DNA of 64,000 nucleotides from Typha latifolia (GCA_019914945.1 CM034107.1:6696001-6760000), one strand, 5' to 3'. Shown: positions 12,126-24,360, counted from the first letter of the stretch. The notes: generated by a model not told the origin, from the letters alone. A program made the numbers and translations.

Positions 12126-12295
12126 ATCTCCCCATATGGCAATTTGTGATAAAACATCTAGTTTACAAGATATTACAAAGAATTCAAAAATGAGCATTCA
12201 ACAAGTCTAGTACTTTTAGCGCATCAATCCCTGCAAATAAAAATATACCAAACCAAGATCAAGTGAAAATAACTTGAAATGAATGTCAGTTTTGC
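12126..12295 (-). other. Co1 3' untranslated region, shortened
   Basis: Matches 59912-60070 of the young Co1 copy and begins at the polypurine tract. At about 12280 it jumps to ORF X coding sequence, skipping roughly 0.8 kb present at 60070-60865 of the intact copy. This deletion removed the C-terminal half of ORF X. Confidence 0.75.
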
Positions 12296-12755
12296 ATGAG
12301 GCATCATATTGCCCTTCCAACGTTCCCCTTTAATTGACACAGTACTAGCAAATTCATTGACATCAGGGAATGGAGTAGATGACGGATACTGAAACTCACC
12401 ATCAGGAAGTTGGAGTTCTGCTCGAATAACATCGGACTCCAAGTAGATCGAAACCCCACGGACAATAGAACGTATACATCATTCTAAAACCGTGGCATTA
12501 CTGAAAAATTCCCTAACCACTTCCACATATGCAGTCCTGCTCATCCGACACACGGATAACCATCCTCGCTTAGTAAAGATTTGTTCGATCCCCAAGGTAG
12601 AAAAATCAGAAATGACCATGGGTGCCAAAATTGTGTTTGTAACGCCCCGCAGCCGTAGATGTTGAAATTTTGGGAGCCGAAGTAGGTGAGGAAGGCGGCC
12701 TAGGTTTCTTGGAAACTGTAGCTTTTCTCAGCATTCTTGAGAAAGAAACAAGATG
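12296..12755 (-). pseudogene. ORF X remnant (left Co1 arm)
   Basis: Minus-strand remnant of the extra Co1 gene. It matches the N-terminal half of the 329-aa intact copy at 60343-61332: start near 12750, KKPRPPSSP region, VREF-like segment, DVIRAEL, LPDGEFQYP, and KGERWKGNMMPHA. It then breaks off at the 3' deletion. Frameshifts are present between the start region and the middle. The domain resembles what plant annotations call a putative plant transposon protein (from memory). It is not functional. Confidence 0.75.
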
Positions 12756-14230
12756 CAAGATTCAATACATGCCCAAAGCAAACAAAAAAATAGCAACAAA
12801 AAAAAAAATCAAGAAACCATGAAGGCCCTAAATGAAATCCATCATCCACTTGAAAACGCTAATATATCACGTTCAATCATACAAGAAACATCAAGATAGC
12901 ATCTTTAACGTGATCAAAACTCGAAGACGCACGAAATCAATCAAGATCAAGACACTTAATTGAATAAAAAATAGGAAAATTGATGGATGATCATACCTCG
13001 CAAAAGTGAAGAAAAACTAAGAAATTCAGTCGAGAGATGCTAGATCCGGAGGAGAACGACCCTTTAAAAGGGTTTTTAGTGAGAAATTTGATGAAAAATG
13101 CCAAGATCTTGAAGATTTGAGTGGGAGAAAATAAATGGTTTCTAAGGTTTGGAAGATGGAAGATGAAAACCCTTGGGTTCGGACGCAATATATAAAGAAT
13201 CCTCGAGTGCGTTCGAACTCAAAAATTTGGGTTCGAACGCATTTTTTTTAAGTAAAAAATCTAAGAAAAAAAATCAAAAAATCTATTTGGAGATGCACCT
13301 CTAAAAATTGAAAATAGGTTTAAGACATAGAATATGACAATCGAATGAAATAAGTCATACAAAGATCAATCAAATCATCAAAAGCATATTATAATCAATT
13401 CTAATGCATCACTCAAAATTAAATGAATCTTGATTGATCATAACAATATACATATACAAGGTGAGCATAGATAACATGAAACATTCTTCTTAAATAAACT
13501 TTTCCTATTTAAACAATGATACAACACAGTAGTCAAACCGACTTAGTATTTAAATTTGCACTTTTCGACTTATTCTCCATAACCGAACAGAATTTTTCCT
13601 ATATTATTTTTTTATACATAAACCATATAGGTGCAATGATGGCTTTCACACATGAGTAGGTAGCCCTTTTCTTGTAGTACATATCAAACAATGTGCAAGA
13701 AGATATTCACAAATATTAAAAAATTTATTTAATTTGCAAGCAATGTACTGAGTCAAACTGGACTCTAAACAAGATGATTATCACACAAACTCATTGTATC
13801 CTTTTTCATTGATATTTTATGAACACATTTGTGATGACTAAGCATGAGGTGAAACTGTGCAAATCAACGTCAATAGTGAGCTTTTTAAAAAATAATTCAT
13901 GATGTCATGCTCACTCAAGAATATACATACGTTATGAGTGCATTAAATTTAGTTTAATTATCATAGAAGTCTAGAGAGTAAGCAAATCAGAAATGATACA
14001 ATATACTACAAGATGACAAAATTGACTATCATAACACATAATCAAGAGAAAAATCATATTTATATGTCAAGAGTATATTATTGAATCTAGGAGTGCATCA
14101 AATTTTTTTTTTATGACAAAAACTCTTGACAAATCTGAAACTAAAACCAAAGAAAAGTTCAGAGTAAAGAAAACCTAAAAAGAAATGAAAAGAAATAATA
14201 AAAAAGAAACACACAAACTAAACCAAAAAA
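12756..14230 (-). other. Co1 spacer between pol and ORF X (left arm)
   Basis: No gene. Sequence matches the plus-arm spacer 22316-23850 and the young-copy spacer 61333-62865. It holds the ORF X leader, the promoter-like segment at 13189-13245, and further up an AT-rich stretch with no recognised signal. Confidence 0.8.
13189..13245 (-). promoter_or_regulatory. Putative internal promoter of ORF X (left arm)
   Basis: On the minus strand, GCGTTCGAAC-type palindromes (13206-13240, decayed) are followed by a TATA-like TTTATATATTGC. The ORF X start lies about 0.45 kb downstream. The same order is kept in the two other copies. Confidence 0.5.
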
Positions 14231-14234
14231 AAAA

Positions 14235-15700
14235 TCAATCGAAAGCACAAATCCCTAAAGAAGTACGAAGATACTCAAATCTCTGTAAATCTAAAAGTTT
14301 TGTAAATTGATCACCCAACTGTTTCTCCGTCTCAATATGTTCTAGTGCTATTGTTTTGTCTTCAACTAACTCGCGTATAAAATGATGCCGGATATTAATA
14401 TGCTTTGTACGCGAGTGTTGAACAGGATTTTTCGATATATTAATAGCACTTATGTTGTCACAATAAAGCACCATAGTATCTTGTTCAATGCCGTAATCTT
14501 TGACCATCTATTTCATCCATAGTAACTGAGAACAACAACTTCCCGCTGCAATATACTCGGCCTCCGCAGTAGATAAAGATATCGAGTTTTGTTTTCTTAC
14601 TGTGCCAAGCAACCATATTGTTTCCAATATAAAAATATCCACCTGAGGTACTTTTTCTATCATCACATGAACCTGCCCAATCAGAATCTGTGTATCCAGA
14701 TATGACAAGTCCCGAGTCATACGTAAACCAGATACCTAAGTCAACTGTGCCACCGACATATTTTATAATACGTTTCACAGCAAACAAATGTGTCTCCTTA
14801 GGTTCATACTGAAACCTAGCACACACACCGACACTAAATGCAATGTCTGGTCTACTAGCAATTAAATACAAAAGACTACCAATCATGCTCCTATACAGTG
14901 TCTGATCAACACTTTTTCCTGAAATATCCTTACCTAGTTTGGTAGTTGTACTCATAGGAGTTCTAGCATGTTTTGCATTTTCTAAACTGAATTTAGTCAC
15001 AAGATCCTTAGCATACTTAGTTTGAGCGATAAATATCCCTCTTTCCAATTGAGTAATTTGAAGTCCCAAAAAGAACTTTAACTCACCCATCATGCTCATC
15101 TCAAAATGACTATGCATAAGATCTACAAACTCCTTAGCTAATATGATTGACTCTTTGCCCCAAAGACAATGCCATCCACATATATTTGTGCCACAACTAA
15201 ACTATTGTTCGACCGTCTAATGAATAATGTCTTGTCCATTCCCCATCGAGTGAACCCCGCATCCACTAAAAAAGTGGTCAACTTCTCATACCAAGCTCTT
15301 GGAGCTTGATTTAGCCCGTAGAGGGCCTTTTTCAGTTTAATCACATGAGAAGGAAATATTTGATCTTCGAACCCTTTCGGTTGTTCCACATAAACATCTT
15401 CATTCAGAGTACCATTCAAGAAAGCACTTTTAACATCTATTTAAAATAATTTAAATCTTAAGTGACAAGCAATAGCAAACAGTATACAAATAGATTCTAA
15501 TCTAGCAACAGGAGCAAATGTCTCATCAAAATCTATACCCTCAACCTGAGTATATCTCTGTGCTACGAGTCTAGCTTTATTTCGAACTATATTGCCATGT
15601 TCATCACTTTTATTCTTGTAAATCCATTTTATTCCAATGACGTTCACATTCTTAGGTCTAGGAACTAAATATCAAACATCATTCCTAGAAAATTGCTCTA
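14235..15700 (-). pseudogene. Co1 reverse transcriptase-RNase H (left arm, broken)
   Basis: Minus-strand Ty1/copia RT-RNase H. 15441-15647 gives GIKWIYKNKSDEHGNIVRNK and ARLVAQ; 15138-15419 gives [20 protein letters not shown]. The catalytic box is QIYVDGIVFG where the family has YVDD, so an active-site Asp is lost. 14485-15117 gives FFLGLQITQ and SLLYLIASRPDIAFSVG, then loses frame at a one-base gain near 14590. A TAG at 14508-14510 replaces a glutamine codon. 14235-14507 finishes with CDNISAI and RTKHINIRHHFIRE. The frame gain and TAG recur in the right arm but not in the copy at 62866. Confidence 0.9.
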
Positions 15701-15739
15701 ATTCTTCATGCATAGCATTAACCCAAGAATCGTCTAACA

Positions 15740-16680
15740 ATGCTTAATTCACATTTTTAGGTTCAAAAAAGATGTATAACAAGTAAATGATACCTCACAT
15801 TGGATTTGTCGTCTTGTCTTAATTGGTTCATTCACGTCTCCGATCACTTGTGAAAGTGGATGATTTGATTTCACTCTAGCAGATGGTTCCGGTATGTTGC
15901 AGTCATCTTTGTTCATTTCAACTTTGTCCTCGTTCTGATTCTCAATTTCTAGATCAAGCTCCTTTTCTATTTCTTCGTCATATGTATCTGCAGAAACAGA
16001 AATAGGAGTAGCTTTAGTTAAATCAGTCGTGGATTCATCTATCATAACATTAGTAGATTCCATAACAGTAGAAGTGTCAAGATTAAATACTTTGTAGGCT
16101 CTACTATTATTCGAATACCCCAAGAAGATGCCTTCGCTACTTCTAATGTCAAATTTAGTCAAATATTCTTGATCACGCAAGATATAACATTTACTACCAA
16201 AAACTCGAAAATATTTAACACTAGGTTTCTTACCTTTCTAGATTTCATAAGCAGTCATTTTTGTACTTGGTCTTAGATAAACACGATTTATCACATGTAC
16301 CGCTGTATTGACCGCCTCCGCCTAAAACCTTTGAGTAACCTTTTTAGTGTGAAGCATAACCCTAGCCATTTCCTGCACAACTCAGTTCTTTCTTTCAACA
16401 ATTCCGTTCTGTTGTGGAGTTATAGGAGTTGAAAACTCATGTTGAATACCAAGGGAATCACAAAATATAGAAAGGCAACCCAGGTATATTTGGAGTAATC
16501 ATCGACCATTAAGAATATATAGCGTTTACCTCCAAGACTTTCCATTTTTGTTGGACCCATCAAGTCCATGTGAACTAATTGAAACACACTATCGGTGGTA
16601 GCTGCATTTACTTTCTTGTGTGAGATCCGAATTTGTTTTCTAATTTGACACGAACCGCACACTCTTTTTGATATTTATTT
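15740..16680 (-). pseudogene. Co1 integrase (left arm, broken)
   Basis: Minus-strand copia integrase. 16420-16662 encodes MCGSCQIRKQIRISHKKVN and QLVHMDLMGPTKM, with the first catalytic Asp in HMDL. A deletion near 16470 removes the SDHG-containing segment visible at 20510 of the right arm. 15749-16180 holds the end of the catalytic domain with TKFDIRSSEGIFLGYS and a variable acidic linker to RT. Not functional. Confidence 0.85.
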
Positions 16681-17200
16681 CATCTTAGGTATTCCTCTTA
16701 CCACTTCTTGTTTGGACAGAGTAAATAATTCCTTGTGATTCACATGTCCAAGACGTTGATGCCAAAAATCTACAATGTCGAAAGAGGCACTGTTACATTT
16801 CAGTTTATGTGACGTTCCAACAACATAGAAATTATCAGATGTTCTAGATCAATAACATATAACATTACCACCATGATCTTGAATAGTACAATCATTTTTG
16901 GAGAATTTCACCTCATAATCTTCATCACAAAATTGACTGATACTCAGAAGATTTGCTTTCAAGTCCTTAACATAAAAAACATTTTTAAGAATAGGAACCC
17001 CTAGAGAACTTACCTTTCCTTTACCTATTACCTTGGATGAATTACCATCTCCGAATGTCACAACTCTCCCTTCATGTTTTCCAAGATTAGAAAATAACGA
17101 CTTGTCACCCGACATATGTCTTGAACAACTACTATCTAAATACCACAAATTAGAATTTAAAGCTTTCAAGGCTGTATGCATAACATAACATTTCAAATCA
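16680..17200 (-). pseudogene. Co1 aspartic protease and pre-integrase zinc region (left arm)
   Basis: 16849-17196 encodes LNSNLWYLDSSCSRHMSGDK, where the usual copia DSG triad reads DSS. It continues with a GKGKVSSLG loop and LKANLLSISQFCDEDYEV. Then comes a GAG-pre-integrase region (WHQRLGHVNHKELF) ending at a TAA near 16676, just before the integrase CGSC motif. The right arm has the same TAA. Confidence 0.85.
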
Positions 17201-18845
17201 CTTTTCTTGACCCATAAATGAAATCAGTTCTAGGTTTTTGCAAAAATTTGCAATGAGATCGAATATGCCCTAGAATGCCGCAATGATAGCATGTCAGAAC
17301 AAACCATTTTCTACTCACCTTTTGTCGAGAAGTGTGACTAAAGTTTACCTTTGGTGCCGTTGATGATTCACCAGTTTGTAGATTCACCTTTAGTTTAGAA
17401 GCATTCATCCAGGATTGCTTTGTAAATGCGGTTGATGACTTCAGATATTCTTCCTTTTGTATACCTGCATAAACGAAGACAATTTTATTATTATTTGAAT
17501 TACTAGTGTATCCAACACCATACCTGTCTTTTCCAGAGATTTGGGCTTTTAAAATCTCGTCAAGTTTGTTCTTCCCTTTTAGAAATGTCACTTCCTTATT
17601 CAGTCGCTCTAGTTCAATTTCATCAGCCTTCATTTTATTTTTTGCATTGTCAAGTAGTTCAGAAAGGTCTTTGACACGTTCAAGTTCCAATTTATACTTC
17701 TCCTCAAATTGAATTCTTTCTAGTTCGATTATCTTGAGTCGTTGAAGTAGTCTAAGATTGCTTTTCTTGAGTTTAAACGACTCCAGGTACAGGTCATTAT
17801 ATGCCTTTTGAATTTCAGATTCATCTTCCTCAGCTGGTAACATATCCTGATCATCTGTACTATTAGTATCAACAACAGAATCGATATTAAGTAGAGAAGA
17901 GGCAAAAGCAACAAAGTTTTCTTCATCTTTTCTAGAATTATCATCAGATTCATCTGAGTCATCTCAAGTAACTTTCATAGCTTTACCCTTCTTCTTAAGG
18001 CAATTAGGGCATTCTTGTGCTATGTGTCCAAAACCAGAACATTCAAAACATCGAACTTTATTCTCAGAATTCTTATTTTTCTGTTTGACACTGTTGTTGC
18101 TCACACCTATATTCGAACTCGCAGTATTCTTCCTTTTCACAAAGGCTTTGCTTTTCTCAAGTTTTTCAGCATTCAACTTGTTTGGCTTTCGAAAGAATTT
18201 ATTAAACTTTTTGACAAACATGGCCAACATCTCAACATCTAAATCACCTTCATCATCAGACTCCTCTATAATTTCTTCAACTGTGGATAGAGCAATCCCT
18301 TTGGACTTCCTCGGTTTTGAAAGACTGGACTCAAATGTTTGTAGATTTCCTACCAATTGTTCAACTTTCATAGAATCGATGTCCTTACTTTTCTCAATAG
18401 CTGTAACTTTCGCCTGAAACCTCTCTCGAAGAGACCTAAGGATCTTACGAACAATCCTATTTTCAGGAATTTTCTCTCTTATGTTGAAACTGGAGTTGAC
18501 TATATCACTCAGCTTTGCATAGAACTCATCAAATGTTTCATTCTCCTCCATACGTAGAGTTTCAAAACTAGTAGTCAACCTCTGAAGTTTAGAAAGTTTT
18601 ATAGCCGTAGTTCTTTCGTGAGTAGTTTCTAAGATCGTCCAAGCTTCTTTTGCTATCTCACAAGTAGAAATTTTTCTAAATTCTTCCGAGGAAACACAAC
18701 TAAAAATTGCATTTATTGCCTTGCTATTCCATCCAACTTTTTCATAGTTTGACCTATCCTATGACTCTATCGGTTTATCAGCAAGTTTTTCATCCACCAT
18801 GTACATTGGTGGACTCCAACCGTTCAGAACGGCAAACCATACTCG
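17193..18845 (-). pseudogene. Co1 gag (left arm, 5'-truncated element)
   Basis: Minus-strand gag, read from the junction: NGWSPPMYMVDEKLADKP (near 18790-18830), a TAG soon after, then 17964-18578 with TSFETLRMEENETFDEFYAK and a CCHC zinc knuckle CFECSGFGHIAQEC. 17193-17843 adds a coiled-coil-like Glu/Lys-rich stretch and a second knuckle CYHCGILGHIRSHC with intact Cys and His. Structural gag would assemble the particle. The element has no 5' LTR or leader: the sequence flips to the inverted copy at 18846. Confidence 0.85.
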
Positions 18846-18850
18846 GGACA
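18790..18850. other. Head-to-head junction of two Co1 copies
   Basis: Left of about 18846 is minus-strand gag N-terminus; right of it is plus-strand gag starting inside the zinc knuckle (GGACACATAGCACAAGAATG). Two short inverted repeats lie beside the switch: CCACCATGTACATTGGTGG (18796-18814) and CCGTTCAGAACGG (18820-18832). Two or three G residues (18845-18847) could belong to either side. Confidence 0.85.
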
Positions 18851-19640
18851 CATAGCACAAGAATGCCCTAATCACCTTAAGAAGAAAGGTAAAGCTATGA
18901 AAGTTACTTGGGATGACTCAGATGAATCTAATGATAAAACTGGAAAAGACGAAGAAAACTTTGTTGCTTTTGTCTCTTCTCTACTTAATATCGATTCTGT
19001 TGTTGATACTAATAGTACAGATGATCAGGATATGTTACCAGCTGAGGAAGATGAATCTGAAATTCAAAAGGCATATAATGACCTATACCTGGAGTCGTTT
19101 AAACTCAAGAAAAGTAATCTTAGACTACTTCAACGACTCAAGGTAATCGAACTAGAAAGAATTCAATTTGAGGAGAAGTACAAATTGGAACTTGAACGTG
19201 TCAAAGACCTTTCTGAACTACTTGACAATGCAAAAAATAAAATGAAGGCTGATAAAATTGAACTATCGACTGAATAAGAAAGTGACATTTCTAAAAGGGA
19301 AGAACAAACTTGACGAGATTCTAAAGGCTCAAATCTCTGGAAAAGACAGGTATGGTGTTGGATACACTAGTAATTCAAATAATAATAAAACTGTCTTCGT
19401 TTATGCAGGTATACAAAAGGAAGAATATCTGAAGTCATCAACCGCATTTACAAAGCAATACTGGATGAATGCTTCTAAACTGAAGGTGAATCTACAAACC
19501 GGTGAATCGTCAACGGCACCAAAGGTAAACTTTAGTCACACTTCTCGACAAAATGTGAGTAGAAAAGGGTTTGTTCCGACATGCTATCATTGCGGCATTC
19601 TAGGGTATATTCGACCTCATTGCAAATTTTTGCAAAATCC
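18846..19640 (+). pseudogene. Co1 gag C-terminal part (right arm)
   Basis: Begins inside the first zinc knuckle. 18897-19277 encodes WDDSDESND, an acidic linker and a coiled-coil-like stretch (KLELERVKDLSELLDNAKNK), then loses frame near 19260. The second knuckle at about 19580-19625 reads CYHCGILGYIRPHC, so the metal-binding His is Tyr. It mirrors 17230-18020 of the left arm with few differences. Confidence 0.85.
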
Positions 19641-20220
19641 TAGAACTGCTTTCATTTATGGGATAAAAACAAAGACCATATGGGTCAAGAAAAGTGATTT
19701 GAATTGTTATGTTGTGCATACAGCCTTGAAAGCTTTAAATTCTAATTTATGGTATTTAGACAGTGGCTGTTCAAGACATATGTCGGGTGACAAGTCGTTA
19801 TTTTTTAATCTTGAAAAAGATGAAGGGGGAGTTGTGACATTCGGAGATGGTAATTCATCCAAGGTAATAGGTAAAGGAAAGGTAAGTTCTCCAAAGGTTC
19901 CTATTTTTGAAAATGTTCTTTACGTTAAGGGCTTGAAAGCAAATCTTCTGAGTATCAGTCAATTTTGTGATGAGGATTATGAGGTAAAATTCTCTAAAAA
20001 TGATTGTACTATTCTACATCATGGTGGTAATGTTATATGTTATGGATCTAGAACATCTGATAATTGCTATGTTGTTGGAACGTCACATAAACTGAAATGT
20101 AATAGTGCCTCTTTCGACATTGTAGATTTTTGGCATCAACGTCTTGGACATGTGAATCACAAGGAATTATTTACTTTGTCCAAACAAGAAATGGTAAGAG
20201 GAATACCTAAAATGAAATAA
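19641..20220 (+). pseudogene. Co1 aspartic protease and pre-integrase region (right arm)
   Basis: Continues the reading frame that opens at 19258. It encodes LNSNLWYLDSGCSRHMSGDK with an intact DSG triad (the left arm has DSS), LKANLLSISQFCDEDYEVKF, and FWHQRLGHVNHKELF. A TAA at 20218-20220 interrupts before the integrase, as in the left arm. Protease would cut the Gag-Pol precursor in the particle. Confidence 0.85.
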
Positions 20221-20960
20221 ATGTCAAAAAGAGTGTGCGGTTCGTGTCAAATTAGAAAACAAATTCGGATCTCACACAAAAAAGTAAATGCAGCTACCAC
20301 CGACCGTGTGTTTCAATTAGTTCACATGGACTTGATGGGTCCAACAAAAATGAAAAGTCTTGGAGGTAAACGCTATATATTCTTAATGGTCGATGATTAC
20401 TCGAGATATACTTGGGTTGCCTTACTACGTGAGAAGTCTGAAACCTTTGAGTTTTTTAATCACTATGCTTAAAATTGCAGAATGAAAAATCTACAACCCT
20501 AGTTAGGATTCGTTCTGATCATGGTAGAGAATTTGAAAATGAAAATTTTTCTATATTTTGCCATTCTCTTGGTATTCAACATGAGTTTTCAGCTCTTATA
20601 ACTCCACAACAGAACGGGATTGTTGAAAGAAAGAACCGAGTTGTGCAGGAAATGGCTAGGGTTATGCTTCACGCTAAAAATGTTACTCAAAGGTTTTGGG
20701 CGGAGGCGGTCAATACAGTGGTACATGTGATAAATCGTGTTTATCTAAGACCAGGTACAAAAATGATTGCTTATGAAATCTGGAAAGGTAAGAAACCTAG
20801 TGTTAAATATTTTCGAGTTTTTGGTGGTAAATGTTATATCTTGCGTGATCGAGAATATTTGACTAAATTTGACACTAGAAGTAGCGAAGGCATCTTCTTG
20901 GGGTATTCGAATAATAGTAGAGCCTACAGAGTATTTAATCTTGACACTTCTACTGTTACA
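20221..20960 (+). pseudogene. Co1 integrase (right arm)
   Basis: 20221-20472 has CGSCQIRKQIRISHKK and HMDLMGPTKM with the first Asp. A frame change near 20470 is followed by 20475-20990 with RSDHGREFENENF (second Asp region) and QQNGIVERKNR (third acidic residue, Glu). So D-D-E is present but split by the frameshift. At about 20960 a deletion of several hundred bases fuses integrase to early RT, removing the linker seen at 15620-16070 in the left arm. Confidence 0.87.
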
Positions 20961-22315
20961 AGAATAAAAGTGATGAACATGGCAATATAGTTCGAAATAA
21001 AGCTAGACTCATAGCACAGGGATATACTCAGGTTTAGGGTATAGATTTTGATAAGACATTTGCTCCTGTTGCTAGATTAGAATCTATTCGTATACTGCTT
21101 GCTATTGCTTGTTACTTAAAATTTGAATTGTTTCAAATGGATGTGAAAAGTGCTTTCTTGAATGGTACTCTGAATGAAGATGTTTATGTGGAACAACCGA
21201 AAGGGTTCGAAGATCAAAAATTTCCTTCCCATGTGTTTAAACTAAAAAAGGCCCTCTACGGGCTAAAACAAGCTCCAAGAGCTTGGTATGAGAAGTTGAC
21301 CATTTTTTTAGTGGATGTGGGGTTCACTCGAGGGGGAGTGGATAAGACATTGTTTAGTTCACTCGAGGGGGAGTGGATAAAACATTGTTTATTAGACGGT
21401 CAAATAAGAGTTTAGTTGTGGCACAAATATATGTGGATGACATTGTCTTCGGGGCAACGAGTCGATCATTAGCTAAGTAGTTTGCAGATCTTATGCATAG
21501 TCATTATGAGATGGGCATGATGGGTGAATTGAAGTTCTTTTTGGGACTTCAAATTACTCAGTTGGAAAGAGGGATATTTATCGCTCAAACCAAGTATGCT
21601 AAGGATCTTGTGACTAAATTCGGTTTAGAAAATGCAAAACATGCTAGAACTCCTATGAGTACAACTACCAAACTAGGTAAGGATATTTCAGGAAAAAGTG
21701 TTGATCAGACACTGTATAGGAGCATGATTGGTAGTCTTTTGTATTTAATTGCTAGTAGACCAGACATTGCATTTAGTGTCGGTGTGTGTGCTAGGTTTCA
21801 GTATGAACCTAAGGAGACACATTTGTTTGCTGTGAAACGTATTATAAAATATGTCGGTGGCACAGTTGACTTAGGTATCTGGTTTACGTATGACTCGGGA
21901 CTTGTCATATCTGGATACAGATTCGATTGGGCAGGTTCATGTGATGATAGAAAAAGTACCTCAGGTGGATATTTTTATATTGGAAACAATATGGTTGCTT
22001 GGCACAAGAAGAAAACAAAACTCGATATCTTTATCTACTGCGGAGGCCGAGTATATTGCAGCGGGAAGTTGTTGTTCTCAGTTACTATGGATGAAATAGA
22101 TGGTCAAAGATTACGGCATTGAACAAGATACTATGGTGCTTTATTGTGACAACATAAGTGCTATTAATATATCGAAAAATCCTGTTCAACACTCGCGTAC
22201 AAAGCATATTAATATCCGGCATCATTTTATACGCGAGTTAGTTGAAGACAAAACAATAGCACTAGAACATATTAAGACGGAGAAACAGTTGGGTGATCTA
22301 TTTACAGAGATTTGA
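20961..22315 (+). pseudogene. Co1 reverse transcriptase-RNase H (right arm)
   Basis: 21128-21415 encodes [20 protein letters not shown] and [19 protein letters not shown] 35-bp tandem duplication at 21322-21391 then destroys the frame. An intact YVDDIVFG box is readable near 21430, and a TAG follows near 21478. 21493-22122 gives the RT-RNase H connection, ending with the same extra A near 22010 and the same TAG (22097-22099) as the left arm. 22100-22315 gives the RNase H tail, with the final residues lost. Dead copy. Confidence 0.9.
21322..21391 (+). repeat. 35-bp tandem duplication in RT
   Basis: GTTCACTCGAGGGGGAGTGG and the following 15 bases recur immediately, differing at one base. The length is not a multiple of three, so it shifts frame. 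It is absent from the left arm and from the copy at 63860. Confidence 0.9.
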
Positions 22316-23850
22316 GTATCTTCTTCTTTAGGGATTTGTGCTTTGGATTGATTTTTTTTTGGTTTGGTTTGCGTGTTTCTTTTTTATTATTTCTTTTCGT
22401 TTCTTTTTAGGTTTTCTTTATTCTGAAGTTTTCTTTGGTTTTAGTTTCATATTAGTCAAGAATTTTTGTCATAAAAAAATTTTGATGCACTCCTAGATTC
22501 AATAATATACTCTTGACATATAAATATAATTTTTCTCTTGATTATGAGTCATGGTAGTCAATTCTGTCATCTTGCAGTATATTGTATCATTTCTGATTTG
22601 TTCACTCTCTCGACTTCTTTGATAATTAAACTAAATTTAATGCACTCATAACGTGTGTATATTCTTGAGTGAGCATGACATCATGAATTTTTTTTTTAAA
22701 TAGCTCACTATTGACGTTGATTTGCACAGTTTCACCTCATGCTTAGTCATCACAAATATGTTCAGAAAAGATCAATGAAAAGGGCTATAATGAGTTTGTG
22801 TGAAAGCCATCTTGTTTAGAGTCCAGTTTGACTCAGTACATTGCTTGCAAATTAAATAAATTTTTTTGATGTTTATGAATATCTTCTTGCACATTGTTTG
22901 ATATGTACTATAAGAAAAGGGTTACCTACTCATGTGTGAAAGTCATCATTGCACCTATATTGTTTATGTATAACAAATATTATAGGAAAAATCCTGTTCG
23001 GTTATGCAGAATAAGTCGAAAAGTGCAAATTTAAATACTAAGTCGGTTTGACTACTGTGTTGTATCATTGTTTAAATAGGAAAGTCTATTTAAGAAGAAT
23101 GTTTCATGTTATCTATGGTCACCTTGCATATGTATATTGTTATGATCAATCAAGATTAATTTAATTTTGAATGATGCATTAGAATTGATTATAATATGCT
23201 TTTGATGATTTGATTGATCTGTGTATGACTTATTTTATTCGGTTGTCATATTCTATGTCTTGAATCTATTTTGAATTTTTAGAGGTGCATCTCCAAAAAG
23301 ATTTTTTTGATTTTTTCTTAGATTTTTTATTTAAAAAAAAAGGGCGTTCGAACGTGCAGACTAGTGCGTTCAAACGCACTCGAGGATTCTTTATATATTG
23401 CGTCCGAACCCAAGGGTTTTCATCTTCCATCTTCCAAACCCTAGAAACCCTTCATTTTCTCCCTCTCAAATCTTCAAGATCTTGGTATTTTTCATCAAAT
23501 TTCTTAACACAAACCCTTTTAAAGGGTAGTTCTCCTCCGAATCTAGCATCTTTCAGCCGAATTTCTTAGTTTTTCTTCACTTTTGCGAGATATGATCATC
23601 CATGAATTTTCCTATTTTTTATTCAATTAAGTCTCTTGATATTGATTGATTTTGTGCGTTTTTGAGTTTTGATCACGTTAAAGTTACTATCTTGATGTTT
23701 CTTGTGTGATTGAACGTGATATCTTAGCATTTTCAAGTGGATGATGGATTTCATTTGGGGCCTTGATGGTTTCTTGAATTTTTTTTTCTTGCTATCTTTT
23801 TGTTTGCTTTGGGCATGTATTGAATCTTGCATCTTGTTTCTTTCTCAAGA
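22316..23850 (+). other. Co1 spacer between pol and ORF X (right arm)
   Basis: No gene. Inverted match of 12756-14230 in the left arm. The segment at 23341-23400 is promoter-like: GGCGTTCGAACG and GTGCGTTCAAACGCAC (a CpG-decayed palindrome), then TTTATATATTGC. The ORF X ATG follows at 23851, about 0.45 kb away. Confidence 0.8.
23341..23400 (+). promoter_or_regulatory. Putative internal promoter of ORF X (right arm)
   Basis: Two palindromes of the GCGTTCGAACGC type are followed by a TATA-like TTTATATATTG at about 23390-23400. Position and order match 13189-13245 and 61779-61860. Confidence 0.5.
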
Positions 23851-24360
23851 ATGCCTAGAAAAGCTGCAGTTTCCAAGAAACCTAGGCCGCCTTCCTCACC
23901 TACTTCGGCTCCCAGGTTTTCGACAGCTACGGCTGCGGGGCGTTACAAACATAATTTTGGCACCCGTCCTGTTATCTGTGAACGACCTGTGGTCATTTCT
24001 ATTTTTTATTCTTTGGGGACAGAATAGATATTTACTAAGCGAGGATGGTTATCGGTGTGTGGGATGAGCGGGACTGCTTATGTGGAAGTTGTTCGGGAAT
24101 TTTTTAGTAATGCCACGGTCTTAGACCGCTGTATACGTTCTACTGTTCGTGGGGTGTCTGTATACTTGGACTAGATGTTATTCACGCTGAACTTCGTCTT
24201 TCTGATGGTGAGTTCCAATATCCAACGTCTGCTCCACTTCTAGATGTCGATGAATATGCTGGCACTATACTGATCAAAGGGGAACATTGGAAGGGAAACA
24301 TGATGCCACATGCGAAGCTGACGTCCGTGGCTCGCATGCTTCACCTATTTTGTCTGTACA
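23851..24360 (+). pseudogene. ORF X N-terminal part (right Co1 arm)
   Basis: Starts ATG at 23851 (MPRKAAVSKKPRPPSSPTSA) and continues with GRYKHNFGTRPVICERPVVI, a TAG at about 24025, then further homology through the LPDGEFQYP-equivalent and GNMMPHAKLTSVARMLH. It is interrupted at 24361 by a complete Gy2 insertion and resumes at 29714. The ATG corresponds to Met at 61332 in the intact gene. Role unknown; see the copy at 60343-61332. Confidence 0.85.
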
